A stretch of DNA of 64,000 nt, taken from Salinicola halophyticus (GTDB lineage Bacteria > Pseudomonadota > Gammaproteobacteria > Pseudomonadales > Halomonadaceae). This document shows positions 18,209 to 27,616 of this stretch, one piece after another. The stretch is from contig NZ_PZJN01000006.1 of the NCBI RefSeq assembly GCF_003206695.1, positions 362,904 to 426,903 of the forward strand. The letters are read 5' to 3'. Below the pieces are notes generated by a model, which was not told the origin of the DNA, did no database searches, and saw nothing but the letters and a program-made list of their open reading frames with translations. The position numbers and the translations under genes were made by a program. Each line of letters opens with the position of its first letter. Position 1 is the first letter of the stretch.

Positions 18209-19189
18209 TTATTTCTCCAGCACGCCCTGGTCGACCAGATCGTCCATGGTGCTGAACAGCTGCTGCTGGGTGTCATTTGCCCACTGGGTCACGTCGTCGG
18301 CTCCCAGCCAAGCGGGCGTCACGCCGATCTTTTTCAGCCATTGCTGGAATTCGTCGCTCTCGTAAGCCTTGTGATAGGTCGTTTCCAGCTTTTCGATCAC
18401 GTCGTCCGGCGTACGCGCCGGAGCCACCATGATGATGAAACTGCCCATCTGCAGATCCAGGCCGGTATCGGTTTCGGTGACCGGCGGAACGTTGGGGAAG
18501 CCCTCGTTCTGGGTATCCGAGAACTCGACCAGACCGCGGGCCTGACCGGATTCGATCAACGGTGCCAGATCGCCCAGGCTGGTGACGACGGCATCGACTT
18601 CGCCGTTGAGCAGGGCTTCCTTCTGGGAGGCGGCGCTATTGTCGTAGGAGACGATCTTGAACTTGGCGCCGGTCTGCTGCTGGAGCTGCAGCAGTGTCAG
18701 GTGGGTTCTGGCGCCCATGTTCTGGATGCCGACACGAACGCTGTTGGGCTTCTCCTTGGCAGTGGCGATCAGGTCGTCCAGCGTCTTGTAGGGAGAGTTT
18801 TCCGGCACGGTGATGGCGTCGGCTTCGCTGGTGATGCGGGCAATCATGCGCATCTTGTCCATGTTGAAGCCGGGCAGCATGTTCTTCCACGGGATCGTAA
18901 TGATGCTGTCGTAGGTGATCGCGGCGACGGTCTGGCCGTCCGGGCGCGCTTTCATCAGCTGTAGAAGACCCGTTGCCGTCATTCCGCCCTCGACGTTCTC
19001 GACGTACATCGAGACGGGAAGCGATTCTTCGGCAATGTTGGAAATCTTGCGGACGATGGCATCGGTGCCGCCGCCGGCCGCCGCTGGTACGATGACGCGG
19101 ACATCCCGGCTGGGGTAGTCGGCGTTGGCGGCTCCGGCCGCCAGCGAGGCGAGGCAGGCGATTCCCAGTAGTGTCTTCTTGAATTTCAT
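18209..19189 (-). CDS. tctC: Tripartite tricarboxylate transporter substrate-binding protein, TctC family
   Basis: This 326-residue periplasmic binding protein has a clear Sec signal with cleavage after ANA. Family blocks are VIVPAAAGGGTDAIVR, NVEGGMTATGLLQL and a late stretch with NVPPVTETDTGLDLQMG. The first gene of the tctC-tctB-tctA operon, it supplies substrate to TctA/TctB. A ribosome site AAGGGA precedes the ATG. The ligand is not predictable. Confidence 0.92.
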   Translation of the reverse strand: MKFKKTLLGIACLASLAAGAANADYPSRDVRVIVPAAAGGGTDAIVRKISNIAEESLPVSMYVENVEGGMTATGLLQLMKARPDGQTVAAITYDSIITIPWKNMLPGFNMDKMRMIARITSEADAITVPENSPYKTLDDLIATAKEKPNSVRVGIQNMGARTHLTLLQLQQQTGAKFKIVSYDNSAASQKEALLNGEVDAVVTSLGDLAPLIESGQARGLVEFSDTQNEGFPNVPPVTETDTGLDLQMGSFIIMVAPARTPDDVIEKLETTYHKAYESDEFQQWLKKIGVTPAWLGADDVTQWANDTQQQLFSTMDDLVDQGVLEK

Positions 19190-19347
19190 GACGTATCCCT
19201 TGCTTGGTGGTGCGCTTCGGAGATGGATCCACAGGAGCCGTGCTCTTGGCGAGCGAACGACTCTGGTCCTGACGAATGGGCTGGGACCTTTTTAGCGGTT
19301 TTATTCGTACGATGTAATACAACCTTGGTGTGACGCCGTCGCCAGAG

Positions 19348-19392
19348 TGCTCGTCGCCAGGGTTTTCGTCGCTTGGATGTTCGTCGCTTGGG
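19348..19392. repeat. Three 15-bp tandem units upstream of glnE
   Basis: Three adjacent 15-mers (19348-19362, 19363-19377, 19378-19392) share the core TCGTCGC followed by CAGG or TTGG. They lie about 70 bp before the glnE start and are probably in the leader. They create a spurious open extension of glnE. Confidence 0.6.
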
Positions 19393-19460
19393 TCTGGGGC
19401 AATGCTTTCGCTATGCTGGCCGGGCCAGCCCAAAGCCGAGAACCCGCCTGGAGCCTCCCG

Positions 19461-22424
19461 ATGCCGTTACCCGAGTCCTGGTTTGCCGAGATCGATATTC
19501 CTGCTGCGCTGGAAAGTACCTGGCGTGAGGCCCGGGTTCGGCTCGACGAAGGACTCGAATCCTCCGCCGGTGATGGGTCGATCCTCGATTCCTGGCTGTC
19601 GCTGGAGCCGACACGGCGCGAGGAGCTGGCCCGAGTGGTGGTGCTGTCGGACTTAGCGCTGGATGCCCTGGCTACCCGGCCCGCGCTGCTGCCCGTCTTG
19701 CTCGACAGCGGTGAGCTGGAAACGGCGCCGGGTCGGGCGCAGATCGAGGAGACGCTGCGCGAGAGACTGGCCGAGGCCGACAGCGAGGAGACGCTCCACC
19801 GGGCGTTGCGTCGCTTTCGCCAGGCGCGGATGCTCGGGATCGTGTGGCGAGATCTCAACGGGGCGGATATGTGGGAGACCGCGGGCAAGGTTTCCGAGCT
19901 CGCCGAAGTCTGTCTCGATGGCGCGCTGGGATGGCTCGAGACCCATCTGGCACTGCGCTGGGGCATGCCGGCCCCGCGCGCAGACGGAACGGCCCAGCGT
20001 CTGATCGTGCTGGGGATGGGCAAGCTCGGCGCCGGCGAGCTCAATCTCTCGTCGGATATCGACCTGATCTTCGCCTTTGCGGAGAAGGGCACCACCCAGG
20101 GCGGCGAGCGTGAATACGAGCATCAGCAGTACTTCACCAAGCTGGGGCAGAAACTGATCGCCGCGCTGGATGCGATCACGGCCGACGGTTTCGTGTTCCG
20201 GGTCGACATGCGTCTGCGCCCCATGGGTGACGGCGGGCCGCTGGTGGGCAACTTCAATGCCCTGACCGGGTATTACCAGGATCAGGGGCGTGAATGGGAA
20301 CGCTTCGCCATGCTCAAGGCGCGTCCCGTGGCCGGCGATCTGAACGCCGGGCGGCAACTGCTGGCTCTGCTCAGCCCCTTCATCTATCGCAAGTATCTGG
20401 ATTTCGGCGCGATCGAATCGCTGCGCGAAATGAAGGCGATGATTCACCGCGAGGTCAAACGGCTCGGCCGGGACGATAATATCAAGCTGGGCCGCGGCGG
20501 GATTCGCGAGGTCGAGTTCGTGGTCCAGGCCTTTCAATTGATTCGCGGCGGTCGGGATACCGAACTCCAGATTCCCTCGCTGCGCGATGCCATGGGACAG
20601 CTGGTGAGTCTCGAACTGCTGCCCCAGCCGGTGGTCGACGAGCTGCGTGGCGATTACGAGTTTCTGCGCAATCTCGAGCATGCGCTGCAGGCCCAGCAGG
20701 ACCGTCAGACCCAGCAGCTGCCGAGTGATTCCGAGAATCAGGCGAGGTTGGCGATGGCGATGCGGATGCCGGACTGGACGTCTCTGAGAGAAGCGCTGCA
20801 CCAGTGTCGGGAGCGGATTCGAGGCCATTTCGATGCGGTTGTCGCCGACCCGGATGACGAATCGCAAACAGCCGACGACGAGTCGAGCGAGGGCGATGCG
20901 GTCTGGCATCAGCTTTGGCACGGGGAGATGGACGACGCCGAAGCCGAGCGCGTGATGGCGGCGGCGGGTTACGATCTGCCCGAGGCGCTGCGTCGGCTCA
21001 AGGCCTTTCGCGACTCTCGCGGCGTGCAGGCGATGCAGCGCATCGGCTACGAGCGCCTCGAAGCGGTCATGCCGATGTTGCTGCAGGCCGCCGCCGATAG
21101 CGAGACCCCGACGACGGCGCTGGAACGGGTATTGCCGCTGATCGAGGCGGTCCTGCGCCGCACCGCCTATCTCTCGCTACTACGCGAAAACCCGCAGGTA
21201 CTGCCTTCGCTGATCCGGCTTTGCGCGGCGAGCCCGTGGATCGCCGAACAGCTGGCGCGTCATCCGATTCTTCTCGATGAGCTGCTGACGCCCGCAACGC
21301 TCTATTCCCCGGCCGACAAGCAGCGGCTGGCGGACGAGCTGCGCCAGACCCTGGCACGAATCCCCGAAGACGACGAGGAGGGCTGGCTGGAAGCGATGCG
21401 GGTGTTCAAGCAGACCCAGGTACTTCGTGTCGCCGCTTCCGATATTGCCGGCGGTCGCGTGCTGATGAAGGTCAGCGATTATCTGACCGCGATCGCAGAG
21501 GTGGTGCTGGACAGTGTGCTGCAGATGGCCTGGCGCTCGCTGACGGCAAGGTTCGGTCAACCGAAACCGCGAGACGGTAGCGATGAGGCCGCCTTCCTGG
21601 TCGTCGGTTACGGCAAGCTGGGCGGCATCGAGCTGGGCTACGGCTCCGATCTCGATCTCGTATTCCTCTACGATGCGGCGCCCCGCGGCGTCACCGACGG
21701 TGCCAAGTCGATCGATAACCTGATGTTCTTCACCCGGCTGGGACAGCGCATCATTCATCTGCTCAGCGTCACCACGCCCAGTGGAACGCTGTATGAGGTC
21801 GACATGCGACTGCGACCCTCGGGTAACGCCGGGTTGCTGGTCTCCTCGTTACAGGCCTTTGCCGAGTACCAGCGCAAAGACGCCTGGATCTGGGAACATC
21901 AGGCGCTGGTTCGCGCCCGGGCCGTGGCGGGAGACAGGGCGCTGGGAGAGCGCTTCGAGGCCGTTCGTCGGGAGGTGCTGGGGCGGGAGCGCGAGTGTGA
22001 CGAACTGCGTCGTGAAGTCGTCAGGATGCGGCTGAAAATGCGCGAACATCTCGGTAGCGGTGGCGATGCGCGCGAGGCAGGGCAGTTCCATCTCAAGCAG
22101 GATGCCGGCGGCCTGGTCGATATCGAATTCATGAATCAGTACGCGGTGCTGGCGCTGTCGGCACGGACGCCCGAACTGCTCAAGGTCACCGACAACATGC
22201 GGCTGATGGATGCGCTGGCCGAGAGCGGAACGCTTTCCGAGCAGGACGCCCGCGACCTGCAGGCCGCCTATCTGGCTTACCGCGATGCCAGCCACCGCGC
22301 TTCGCTGGCCAAGCGTGGCAGCCTGGTATCGTCGGAAGGGTTTGCCGGTCATCGCGAGCATATCCTGGCGCTATGGCAGCGCTGGATGGACCCGGAAGCG
22401 GAATCCGAGACAAACGATCAATGA
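19461..22424 (+). CDS. glnE: Bifunctional glutamine synthetase adenylyltransferase/deadenylase
   Basis: GlnE adds AMP to, and removes it from, glutamine synthetase in response to PII and glutamine, controlling nitrogen assimilation. The product carries two nucleotidyltransferase domains: SSDIDLIFAF at about 196-205 (deadenylase half) and GSDLDLVFLY at about 727-736 (adenylylase half), each followed by DMRLRP. ATG 19461 has GGAG seven bases upstream and gives 987 residues, near the usual 950. The longer frame back to 19347 runs through a tandem repeat and lacks a ribosome site. Confidence 0.95.
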   Translation: MPLPESWFAEIDIPAALESTWREARVRLDEGLESSAGDGSILDSWLSLEPTRREELARVVVLSDLALDALATRPALLPVLLDSGELETAPGRAQIEETLRERLAEADSEETLHRALRRFRQARMLGIVWRDLNGADMWETAGKVSELAEVCLDGALGWLETHLALRWGMPAPRADGTAQRLIVLGMGKLGAGELNLSSDIDLIFAFAEKGTTQGGEREYEHQQYFTKLGQKLIAALDAITADGFVFRVDMRLRPMGDGGPLVGNFNALTGYYQDQGREWERFAMLKARPVAGDLNAGRQLLALLSPFIYRKYLDFGAIESLREMKAMIHREVKRLGRDDNIKLGRGGIREVEFVVQAFQLIRGGRDTELQIPSLRDAMGQLVSLELLPQPVVDELRGDYEFLRNLEHALQAQQDRQTQQLPSDSENQARLAMAMRMPDWTSLREALHQCRERIRGHFDAVVADPDDESQTADDESSEGDAVWHQLWHGEMDDAEAERVMAAAGYDLPEALRRLKAFRDSRGVQAMQRIGYERLEAVMPMLLQAAADSETPTTALERVLPLIEAVLRRTAYLSLLRENPQVLPSLIRLCAASPWIAEQLARHPILLDELLTPATLYSPADKQRLADELRQTLARIPEDDEEGWLEAMRVFKQTQVLRVAASDIAGGRVLMKVSDYLTAIAEVVLDSVLQMAWRSLTARFGQPKPRDGSDEAAFLVVGYGKLGGIELGYGSDLDLVFLYDAAPRGVTDGAKSIDNLMFFTRLGQRIIHLLSVTTPSGTLYEVDMRLRPSGNAGLLVSSLQAFAEYQRKDAWIWEHQALVRARAVAGDRALGERFEAVRREVLGRERECDELRREVVRMRLKMREHLGSGGDAREAGQFHLKQDAGGLVDIEFMNQYAVLALSARTPELLKVTDNMRLMDALAESGTLSEQDARDLQAAYLAYRDASHRASLAKRGSLVSSEGFAGHREHILALWQRWMDPEAESETNDQ

Positions 22425-22492
22425 AAACAGCGTTTGCTTACGCTAATATTAACGGGTCATGACGTCTTAATGACGGTTGGGAGTGGCCCGCA

Positions 22493-23110
22493 ATGTATCG
22501 ACTCGCCTGTAACGACGAAATCGCCCACGGCAACGACCGGGCGATCTACCGGCATCCGGATCATCCCGAGCGCTGTATCAAGGTGGCGCGCTTTCCCGAG
22601 CGTGGCAGCCATCAGAACGAGCGCGAAAAGGGCTACTTCGACATTTTGAAGCAGCGTGGCGTGGACGATTGGCGTTACGTCCCGGAATATTTCGGAACGC
22701 TGGAAACGGATATGGGCGAGGGTCTGGTCTTCGACCTGATCACCGACGCCGATGGCGAAATCTCTGCCACGATTCGACAGTATCGTCAGCGCGAGGACAT
22801 GGCCTGGCTCGAGTCCCAGGCGTTCCGGGATGAGCTTCAGCGGCTCTATCGTTACCTGCGTGACAACTGGATCGTGCCCTCCGATATCAATGACCGCAAT
22901 ATCGTATGTCAGCGCCGGGCAGACGGTACCCGGCGGCTGTGGCTGATCGACGGCGTATCCAATCCCGATTTCATGCCCCTGGCCAATGTGTGGCCGTGGT
23001 TCGCGCGCCAGAAGATCGATCGACGCATGAAGCGGTTCTTCGCCAAGCTGGCCCGCATCGGCCTTCTGCCCGAGTCCGATAGGGAGGAACTGGCCCGCAG
23101 CGCGCAGTGA
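22493..23110 (+). CDS. yrbL: YrbL family protein (PhoP-network type)
   Basis: The 205-residue protein resembles YrbL, a member of the PhoP/PhoQ regulon in enterobacteria with a kinase-like fold. Visible blocks are HGNDRAIYRHPDHPERCIKV, reminiscent of a nucleotide-binding loop with Lys, SDINDRNIVC like a catalytic loop, and LWLIDG like a DFG position. The biochemical function is unknown. It follows glnE by 68 bp; the gap is locally AT-rich and may hold its own promoter. Confidence 0.82.
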   Translation: MYRLACNDEIAHGNDRAIYRHPDHPERCIKVARFPERGSHQNEREKGYFDILKQRGVDDWRYVPEYFGTLETDMGEGLVFDLITDADGEISATIRQYRQREDMAWLESQAFRDELQRLYRYLRDNWIVPSDINDRNIVCQRRADGTRRLWLIDGVSNPDFMPLANVWPWFARQKIDRRMKRFFAKLARIGLLPESDREELARSAQ

Positions 23111-23122
23111 TCTTCGGCGGAA

Positions 23123-24070
23123 TCATTTCTCCGTGGTCTCGCGCGGATTGCGACCGAGCGGATGCGGCTGATTGCGCGCCCTGGCCAGCTCGATCTGTTT
23201 TTGGCGCTCGCGGGCACCGGCACGCGTCTTCTCCGGCAGCGAATCCCAGCAGTGGGGGCAACTGATTCCCGGCGAGTATCGCTCTGAGGCCTGGTCTTCG
23301 GTGGAGATCGGCATTCGGCAAGCGTGGCACTGCTCGAATTCACCCTCGCTCAGGTCATGGCGAACGGTGACCCGGTTATCGAACACGAAGCAGTCGCCAC
23401 GCCAGCGCGTCTCGGCTTCCGGCACCTTTTCCAGATAGCTCAGGATGCCGCCCTTGAGGTGAAAGACTTCCTCGAAACCCTCGTTGAGCATGAAGCTCGA
23501 GGCTTTCTCGCAACGAATCCCCCCGGTGCAGAACATCGCCACTTTCTTGTGACGACTGGGATCGTAGTGCGCTCTGACGTATTCCGGAAACTCGCGGAAC
23601 GATTTGGTTCTGGGATCGACGGCGCCCTCGAAGCTACCGATTGCCACCTCGTAGTCGTTACGCGTGTCGATCACCAGCACTTCGGGGTCATCGATCAAAT
23701 CGTTCCACTGTTCCGGTTCGACGTAGGTGCCGACTCGCCGATTGGGGTCGATGCCGTCGACGCCGAGCGTGACGATCTCGCGCTTGAGTTTGACCTTGGT
23801 GCGATAGAACGGATGCGCTTCGCAGCAGGACTCCTTGTGCTCGAGCGCCGCCAAGCGCGGGTCACGCTTGAGCCAGTCGAGCAGCGCATCGATATCCGCC
23901 CGCGTGCCGGAAACCGTACCGTTGATACCTTCAAAGGCGAGCAGCAGCGTGCCCTTGACGTCGAGACGTTTCATCTCGTTCAGCAGCGGCTCGCGCAGGG
24001 CTTCGAAATCGTCCAGCGTGACGAATTGATACAACGCCGCGACGACGATCGGTTGATCGTGTGATGACAT
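23123..24070 (-). CDS. trhO: tRNA uridine(34) hydroxylase, TrhO/UPF0176 rhodanese family
   Basis: TrhO carries out oxygen-dependent hydroxylation of U34 in tRNA, the first step to 5-methoxy or 5-oxyacetic-acid uridine. The roughly 315-residue product has the N-terminal acylphosphatase-like domain, then a rhodanese domain with [16 protein letters not shown] and the catalytic loop [15 protein letters not shown]-terminal Cys-rich stretch (CHACRMPIS and CPHCW) is probably a zinc site. CAGGAG precedes ATG 24070. Confidence 0.93.
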   Translation of the reverse strand: MSSHDQPIVVAALYQFVTLDDFEALREPLLNEMKRLDVKGTLLLAFEGINGTVSGTRADIDALLDWLKRDPRLAALEHKESCCEAHPFYRTKVKLKREIVTLGVDGIDPNRRVGTYVEPEQWNDLIDDPEVLVIDTRNDYEVAIGSFEGAVDPRTKSFREFPEYVRAHYDPSRHKKVAMFCTGGIRCEKASSFMLNEGFEEVFHLKGGILSYLEKVPEAETRWRGDCFVFDNRVTVRHDLSEGEFEQCHACRMPISTEDQASERYSPGISCPHCWDSLPEKTRAGARERQKQIELARARNQPHPLGRNPRETTEK

Positions 24071-24229
24071 GCAGGACTCCTGGTAGTCGCCCTCGCAAAG
24101 GGCGGACCGGGTTGATAAAAAGGGCGCGGTCACGGGCGCCTTGGTAACTGAACGGCTGCATTTTACGCCCCTGACTGAGGGCATTCCAGTGGCGCCCGTC
24201 TTCAGGAGCGTAAGGTAACGCCGCAGCCG

Positions 24230-25156
24230 TTAGCGCATCGTCTCGGCGATATAACGCGCGATCATCAGGTCGAGATGCGCGCCGCCGCCATTCTTGAATA
24301 CCGTGATGTCGCTCGCCTCCTGGCGGCCGGCCTGGCCGCCGAGCAGATCGTAGAAATCGCCGAGAACGTCTCGTTCGGAGATGGCGCCACTGGCCAGAGG
24401 AATCTTCAGTTCCCCGATATGGCCCATCGTCGTCGCGCGGCTATCCACAAACAGTCGACCCTTTTGCAGCAGGGCATCGTCCGCCTCGCGCATGTCGGCC
24501 TTGAACGCCCCGATCAGATCGACATGGGTTCCGGGTCGTATCCACTCGCCCAGAATCAGGGGGGCACGCGCCATGGTCGCGCTGGAGATGATATCTGCCG
24601 ATCGGGCGGCGGTGTCCAGATCGGTCACCGCAGTGACGTGCAGGTCACGATGAATGCAGGTTTCGGCGAGTGCCACGGCTTTGTCATGAGTGCGATTCCA
24701 CACGCTGATGCGCTCGAGCTCGGGAAACAGCGCGGTGTAGGCGTCGATCAGGCTCGCCGCGACCCTACCCGCGCCGCAAATCAGCAGATGACGGCTGTCC
24801 GGTCGGGCAAGCGAAAGCGCCCCAAGCACGGAATCGCTGGCCGTCTTGATCTCGGTGACCAGCCGGCTTTCGATGATCGCCTTCAACTGGCCGTCATCGG
24901 GCGCGAAATAGAGCATGGCGCCTTGCACGGTATCCAGACCGCGAGCGGCATTGCCGTCGAAGACGGTGACTGCCTTGACGCCGTAGCCAAAACCGGGGAT
25001 GAAACACGAACGGTTGAGCAGCGTCTTGTCGCCGGGGCCGAGAAAAGCGTCGGCGATCTCTGGCCGGGCGGCGTGATGGCCCTGTTGGAGGGCATCGACA
25101 GCCTCGGCCCAACTAAGGTGCTCGCGGGCTTCAAGGTAAGTGATGATTCGGGTCAT
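24230..25156 (-). CDS. Ornithine cyclodeaminase/mu-crystallin family protein
   Basis: This 308-residue NAD(P)-dependent family includes ornithine cyclodeaminase, alanine dehydrogenase and ketimine (pyrroline-2-carboxylate) reductases. It shows the Rossmann motif LLICGAGRVAASLIDAY, then SVWNRTHDKA, ISSATMARAPLI and GTHVDLIGAF, all family-typical. Conserved Lys in GVKAVTVF fits the substrate carboxylate site. It starts 1 bp after the OsmC stop, so the two are an operon. The precise reaction is undecided. Confidence 0.85.
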   Translation of the reverse strand: MTRIITYLEAREHLSWAEAVDALQQGHHAARPEIADAFLGPGDKTLLNRSCFIPGFGYGVKAVTVFDGNAARGLDTVQGAMLYFAPDDGQLKAIIESRLVTEIKTASDSVLGALSLARPDSRHLLICGAGRVAASLIDAYTALFPELERISVWNRTHDKAVALAETCIHRDLHVTAVTDLDTAARSADIISSATMARAPLILGEWIRPGTHVDLIGAFKADMREADDALLQKGRLFVDSRATTMGHIGELKIPLASGAISERDVLGDFYDLLGGQAGRQEASDITVFKNGGGAHLDLMIARYIAETMR

Positions 25157-25157
25157 T

Positions 25158-25637
25158 TCAGATATCCCAAGGCTCGACGATCTCGGTGATGACCTCGGTC
25201 TTCACCGAGTTGGCGATGAAGCAGTCGCGATGGGCCTGGTGATGCATCGTCTCGAGCTGCTTGCGGGCCGGAAGGCGCTCACCGGAAAACGTTACGGCCG
25301 GGCGCAACGTCACTCGCGTAATGGAGAGTTTGCCTTCCGCATTTTTCTCCATCACGCCCACGGCTCGATCTTTGTAACGGTCCACGGCAAAGCGTCGCTT
25401 GGCGGCAATGCCCAGAAACACCAACATGTGACAGCTGGCCAGCGAGGCGACGAAAGCCTCCTCCGGATCGACGTGGGACTCGATGGAGTAGGGCAGCGGC
25501 ACCACATGGGGCGATGACGATGCCGGTAGGCTGACACCGCCGTCAAAGCGCCACTCATGGCCACGGCTGTAGCGGCTGTCGGTGAACGTTTCGTCGGGTT
25601 GTCGCTGCCAGTGGATACTGGCGCGGTATTCGGACAT
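25158..25637 (-). CDS. OsmC family protein
   Basis: The 159-residue OsmC/Ohr fold protein has the two redox-active cysteines in SLASCHMLVFLGIA and HRDCFIANSV. OsmC-type proteins reduce organic hydroperoxides with thiols. The N-terminal strand with SIHWQRQPDETF is also typical of the YhfA/OsmC group. It is the upstream gene of a pair with the cyclodeaminase homologue and follows the PaiB operon on the same strand with a 13-bp gap, so the operon may be longer. Confidence 0.87.
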   Translation of the reverse strand: MSEYRASIHWQRQPDETFTDSRYSRGHEWRFDGGVSLPASSSPHVVPLPYSIESHVDPEEAFVASLASCHMLVFLGIAAKRRFAVDRYKDRAVGVMEKNAEGKLSITRVTLRPAVTFSGERLPARKQLETMHHQAHRDCFIANSVKTEVITEIVEPWDI

Positions 25638-25650
25638 GGCCGTTTCTCCT

Positions 25651-26298
25651 CTAGTCGATGCCGCTCAAACAGCGCGAGTCTGCGTCATCGTAGCCGTATT
25701 CGTCGCGCAATCCTCGCCGGATCGCTTCGCGCTCCTCCAGCGGTTTGTGCTGGCTCGCCTTGCGCTTGCCTTCCAGTCGCTCGATCGTGAGTTCCGCGCC
25801 GAGGATGGCTCGGTGCATCTTGTCGATAAAATCCGCTGGTGCGTCATCGACCGCCCAGGGCGATTCGCGATCACGCTCGAAACGCGTGGTCAGTTCCGTG
25901 ACCAGCGCTTTCAGCCACTCGGCATCGTCGACCAGTCGAAGCTGACAGTGGGCATGCACGACCTGGTAGTTCCACGTCGGCACGACCCTACCGTGCTCGC
26001 GTTTGGCCGGATACCAGCTCGGCGTGATGTACGCCTGCGGTCCGTGGAAGATGGCCAAGGCCGAACGCGTGTGCGAGGCGTTCTTCAATTCGTGGGCGAG
26101 CGGATTGCCCCGGGCGATATGTCCCAGCAGTTTGGCTGGCGTCGACTCGTCGCTGGCCGGCTCGAACAACAGAGGAAGATGGTCGGCGGTCAGTTTGCCG
26201 TCATGACTCTGGGTCACCAGCGTCGCGAACGGCGCCTCGTCGATGGCCACCCGCAATGCTTCACCATCGTCGAGGCGGAACTGACTTGGCTGGTGCAT
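25651..26298 (-). CDS. PaiB-like FMN-binding protein
   Basis: The 215-residue product matches the PaiB/FMN-binding negative regulator family, with a split-barrel flavin fold. Blocks include HLPLLFEP, GHIARGNPLA, IFHGPQAYITPSWYP, VPTWNYQVVHAHC and a Lys/Arg-rich C-terminus. Despite the name, most members are probable flavoproteins rather than repressors. The start at 26298 gives MHQPSQF; upstream sequence is the GNAT gene in another frame. It overlaps closely with the two GNAT genes, and MocR is divergent. Confidence 0.88.
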   Translation of the reverse strand: MHQPSQFRLDDGEALRVAIDEAPFATLVTQSHDGKLTADHLPLLFEPASDESTPAKLLGHIARGNPLAHELKNASHTRSALAIFHGPQAYITPSWYPAKREHGRVVPTWNYQVVHAHCQLRLVDDAEWLKALVTELTTRFERDRESPWAVDDAPADFIDKMHRAILGAELTIERLEGKRKASQHKPLEEREAIRRGLRDEYGYDDADSRCLSGID

Positions 26299-26300
26299 GC

Positions 26301-27041
26301 TCAGCGCTCCGCCCGTGTCAGTTCGGCGGTCATGTTCGAAAGCGACCGGCGCTGGCGGCCGTCGATATCGAAATTCTCCGCTGACAGCCACTGTTCGTGA
26401 CAGCGCCGAATTGCCGGCCACTCTTCGTCGATGATCGAGAACCAGGCCGTATCGCGATTGCGACCGTTGACCACGCGATGCTGGCGAAATAGGCCCTCGA
26501 AGCGGAAACCCAGGCGTTCGGCGGCGCGCCGCGAGGGTGCGTTCAAGGCGTCGCATTTCCACTCCACGCGGCGGTAGCCGAGCTCGAAGGCGTAACGGAT
26601 CATCAGCATCAACGCTTCGCTGGAGATCGGCGTGCGCGCCATACGCGGCGAGAAACTGAGATGGCCGATCTCGACGCTACCGTCGGTCGGCACGATGCGC
26701 AGATAGGTCGCCATGCCGACGGCCCGATCATCCGCCGGATCGATAATGGCGTAGCAGCGTGGGTCATTGCCTGCGGTCATCGTCTCCAGCCAGCGTCGAC
26801 AGCCGGCTTCGTCGTCGAACCTGCGGCCGCCGAGATAGGTCCAGCGCGCCTTGGCCTCGTGATCGTTGGCGATAGCAGGATCCGGCATTTGCCACGCCTG
26901 CCACAGCGCTGGCGCATGAAGTGCGGGATCCAACGGTTCCAGGCGGCAGAAGCGGCCTTGCAGCGCGACGGCATTTGGCAGCGAAGGGGGCCGCCAGTTT
27001 TCGATATCCGCGCCGACGGGTTGGCCATAGTCGTTGGTCAT
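26301..27041 (-). CDS. GNAT N-acetyltransferase, RimJ/RimL type
   Basis: The 246-residue acetyltransferase transfers acetyl from acetyl-CoA to an amine. Features are CRLEPLDPALHAPALW at the N-terminus, VEIGHLSFSPRMARTPISSEAL (the strand 4/pyrophosphate-loop region), VEWKCDALNAPSRRAAERLGF and a final block with FSIIDEEWP. The RimJ/L subgroup often acts on ribosomal or other protein N-termini or small molecules. Its stop is 2 bp before the PaiB-like start, so the genes are coupled. Confidence 0.87.
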   Translation of the reverse strand: MTNDYGQPVGADIENWRPPSLPNAVALQGRFCRLEPLDPALHAPALWQAWQMPDPAIANDHEAKARWTYLGGRRFDDEAGCRRWLETMTAGNDPRCYAIIDPADDRAVGMATYLRIVPTDGSVEIGHLSFSPRMARTPISSEALMLMIRYAFELGYRRVEWKCDALNAPSRRAAERLGFRFEGLFRQHRVVNGRNRDTAWFSIIDEEWPAIRRCHEQWLSAENFDIDGRQRRSLSNMTAELTRAER

Positions 27042-27045
27042 GACA

Positions 27046-27492
27046 TCAAACGCTCAATAGATAGGTATGGAACGACTCGTCGCGCTGCCAGCCGAGCGCC
27101 TGATATCGAGACTGGGCGGCGACGTTGTCGGTCTGTGTGCGCAGCATCAGCTGCGCCACGCCATGTTCCGCCGCTAGATTTCTGGCGGCCTGCAGCAGCG
27201 CGCTGCCGGTGCCGGCTCGACGGGCCTCGGGGACGACGAAGAGATCGTTGAGTATCCAGCGTGAACCGAGTGAGGTGGTCGACGGCACGGGGAACAGCTG
27301 AACGAAACCGACGGCCGAGCCGCCGTCATCCAGCGCGATCAGTAGCTGCGCGTCTTGCCGTTCGAAGCGCTGGAGCAGAAAGCGCCTTGCGCCTTCCGGG
27401 TCGCTGGGTTGTCGGTAGAACTGAAGATAGCCGTCGACCAGCGGCGCGAGGTCGTCGATATCTTCGGGCTTGGCGACACGAATGGTGTGCAT
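27046..27492 (-). CDS. GNAT N-acetyltransferase (second of the pair)
   Basis: This is a 148-residue single GNAT domain. The acetyl-CoA pyrophosphate loop appears as VVPEARRAGTGSALLQAA, which is the canonical R/Q-x-x-G-x-G/A pattern, and the C-terminal YQALGWQRDESFHTYLL is typical. It lies first in the minus-strand operon facing the MocR gene, 4 bp before the next GNAT start. The substrate is unknown. Confidence 0.87.
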   Translation of the reverse strand: MHTIRVAKPEDIDDLAPLVDGYLQFYRQPSDPEGARRFLLQRFERQDAQLLIALDDGGSAVGFVQLFPVPSTTSLGSRWILNDLFVVPEARRAGTGSALLQAARNLAAEHGVAQLMLRTQTDNVAAQSRYQALGWQRDESFHTYLLSV

Positions 27493-27539
27493 ATCGGGCT
27501 CTTTTGGCAGTGACGTGACGTAAAATCAGTCTGGCACCA

Positions 27540-27589
27540 TACTGGTTCCTCGGTAAGGTCCAGTTGGCGCGGTAATATGGGAACCAGTA
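27540..27589. promoter_or_regulatory. Inverted-repeat operator in the MocR/GNAT divergent promoter
   Basis: TACTGGTTCC at 27540-27549 is repeated exactly in inverted orientation at 27580-27589, 40 bp centre to centre, close to four helical turns. Additional CTGG/CCAG half-sites lie at 27531 and 27560. A good -10 hexamer (TAATAT, 27573-27578) for the MocR gene lies between the two arms. The arrangement suits autoregulation by the MocR protein. Confidence 0.6.
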
Positions 27590-27616
27590 GTGAAGTAGCC
27601 CGCGGAGAGGAAACCC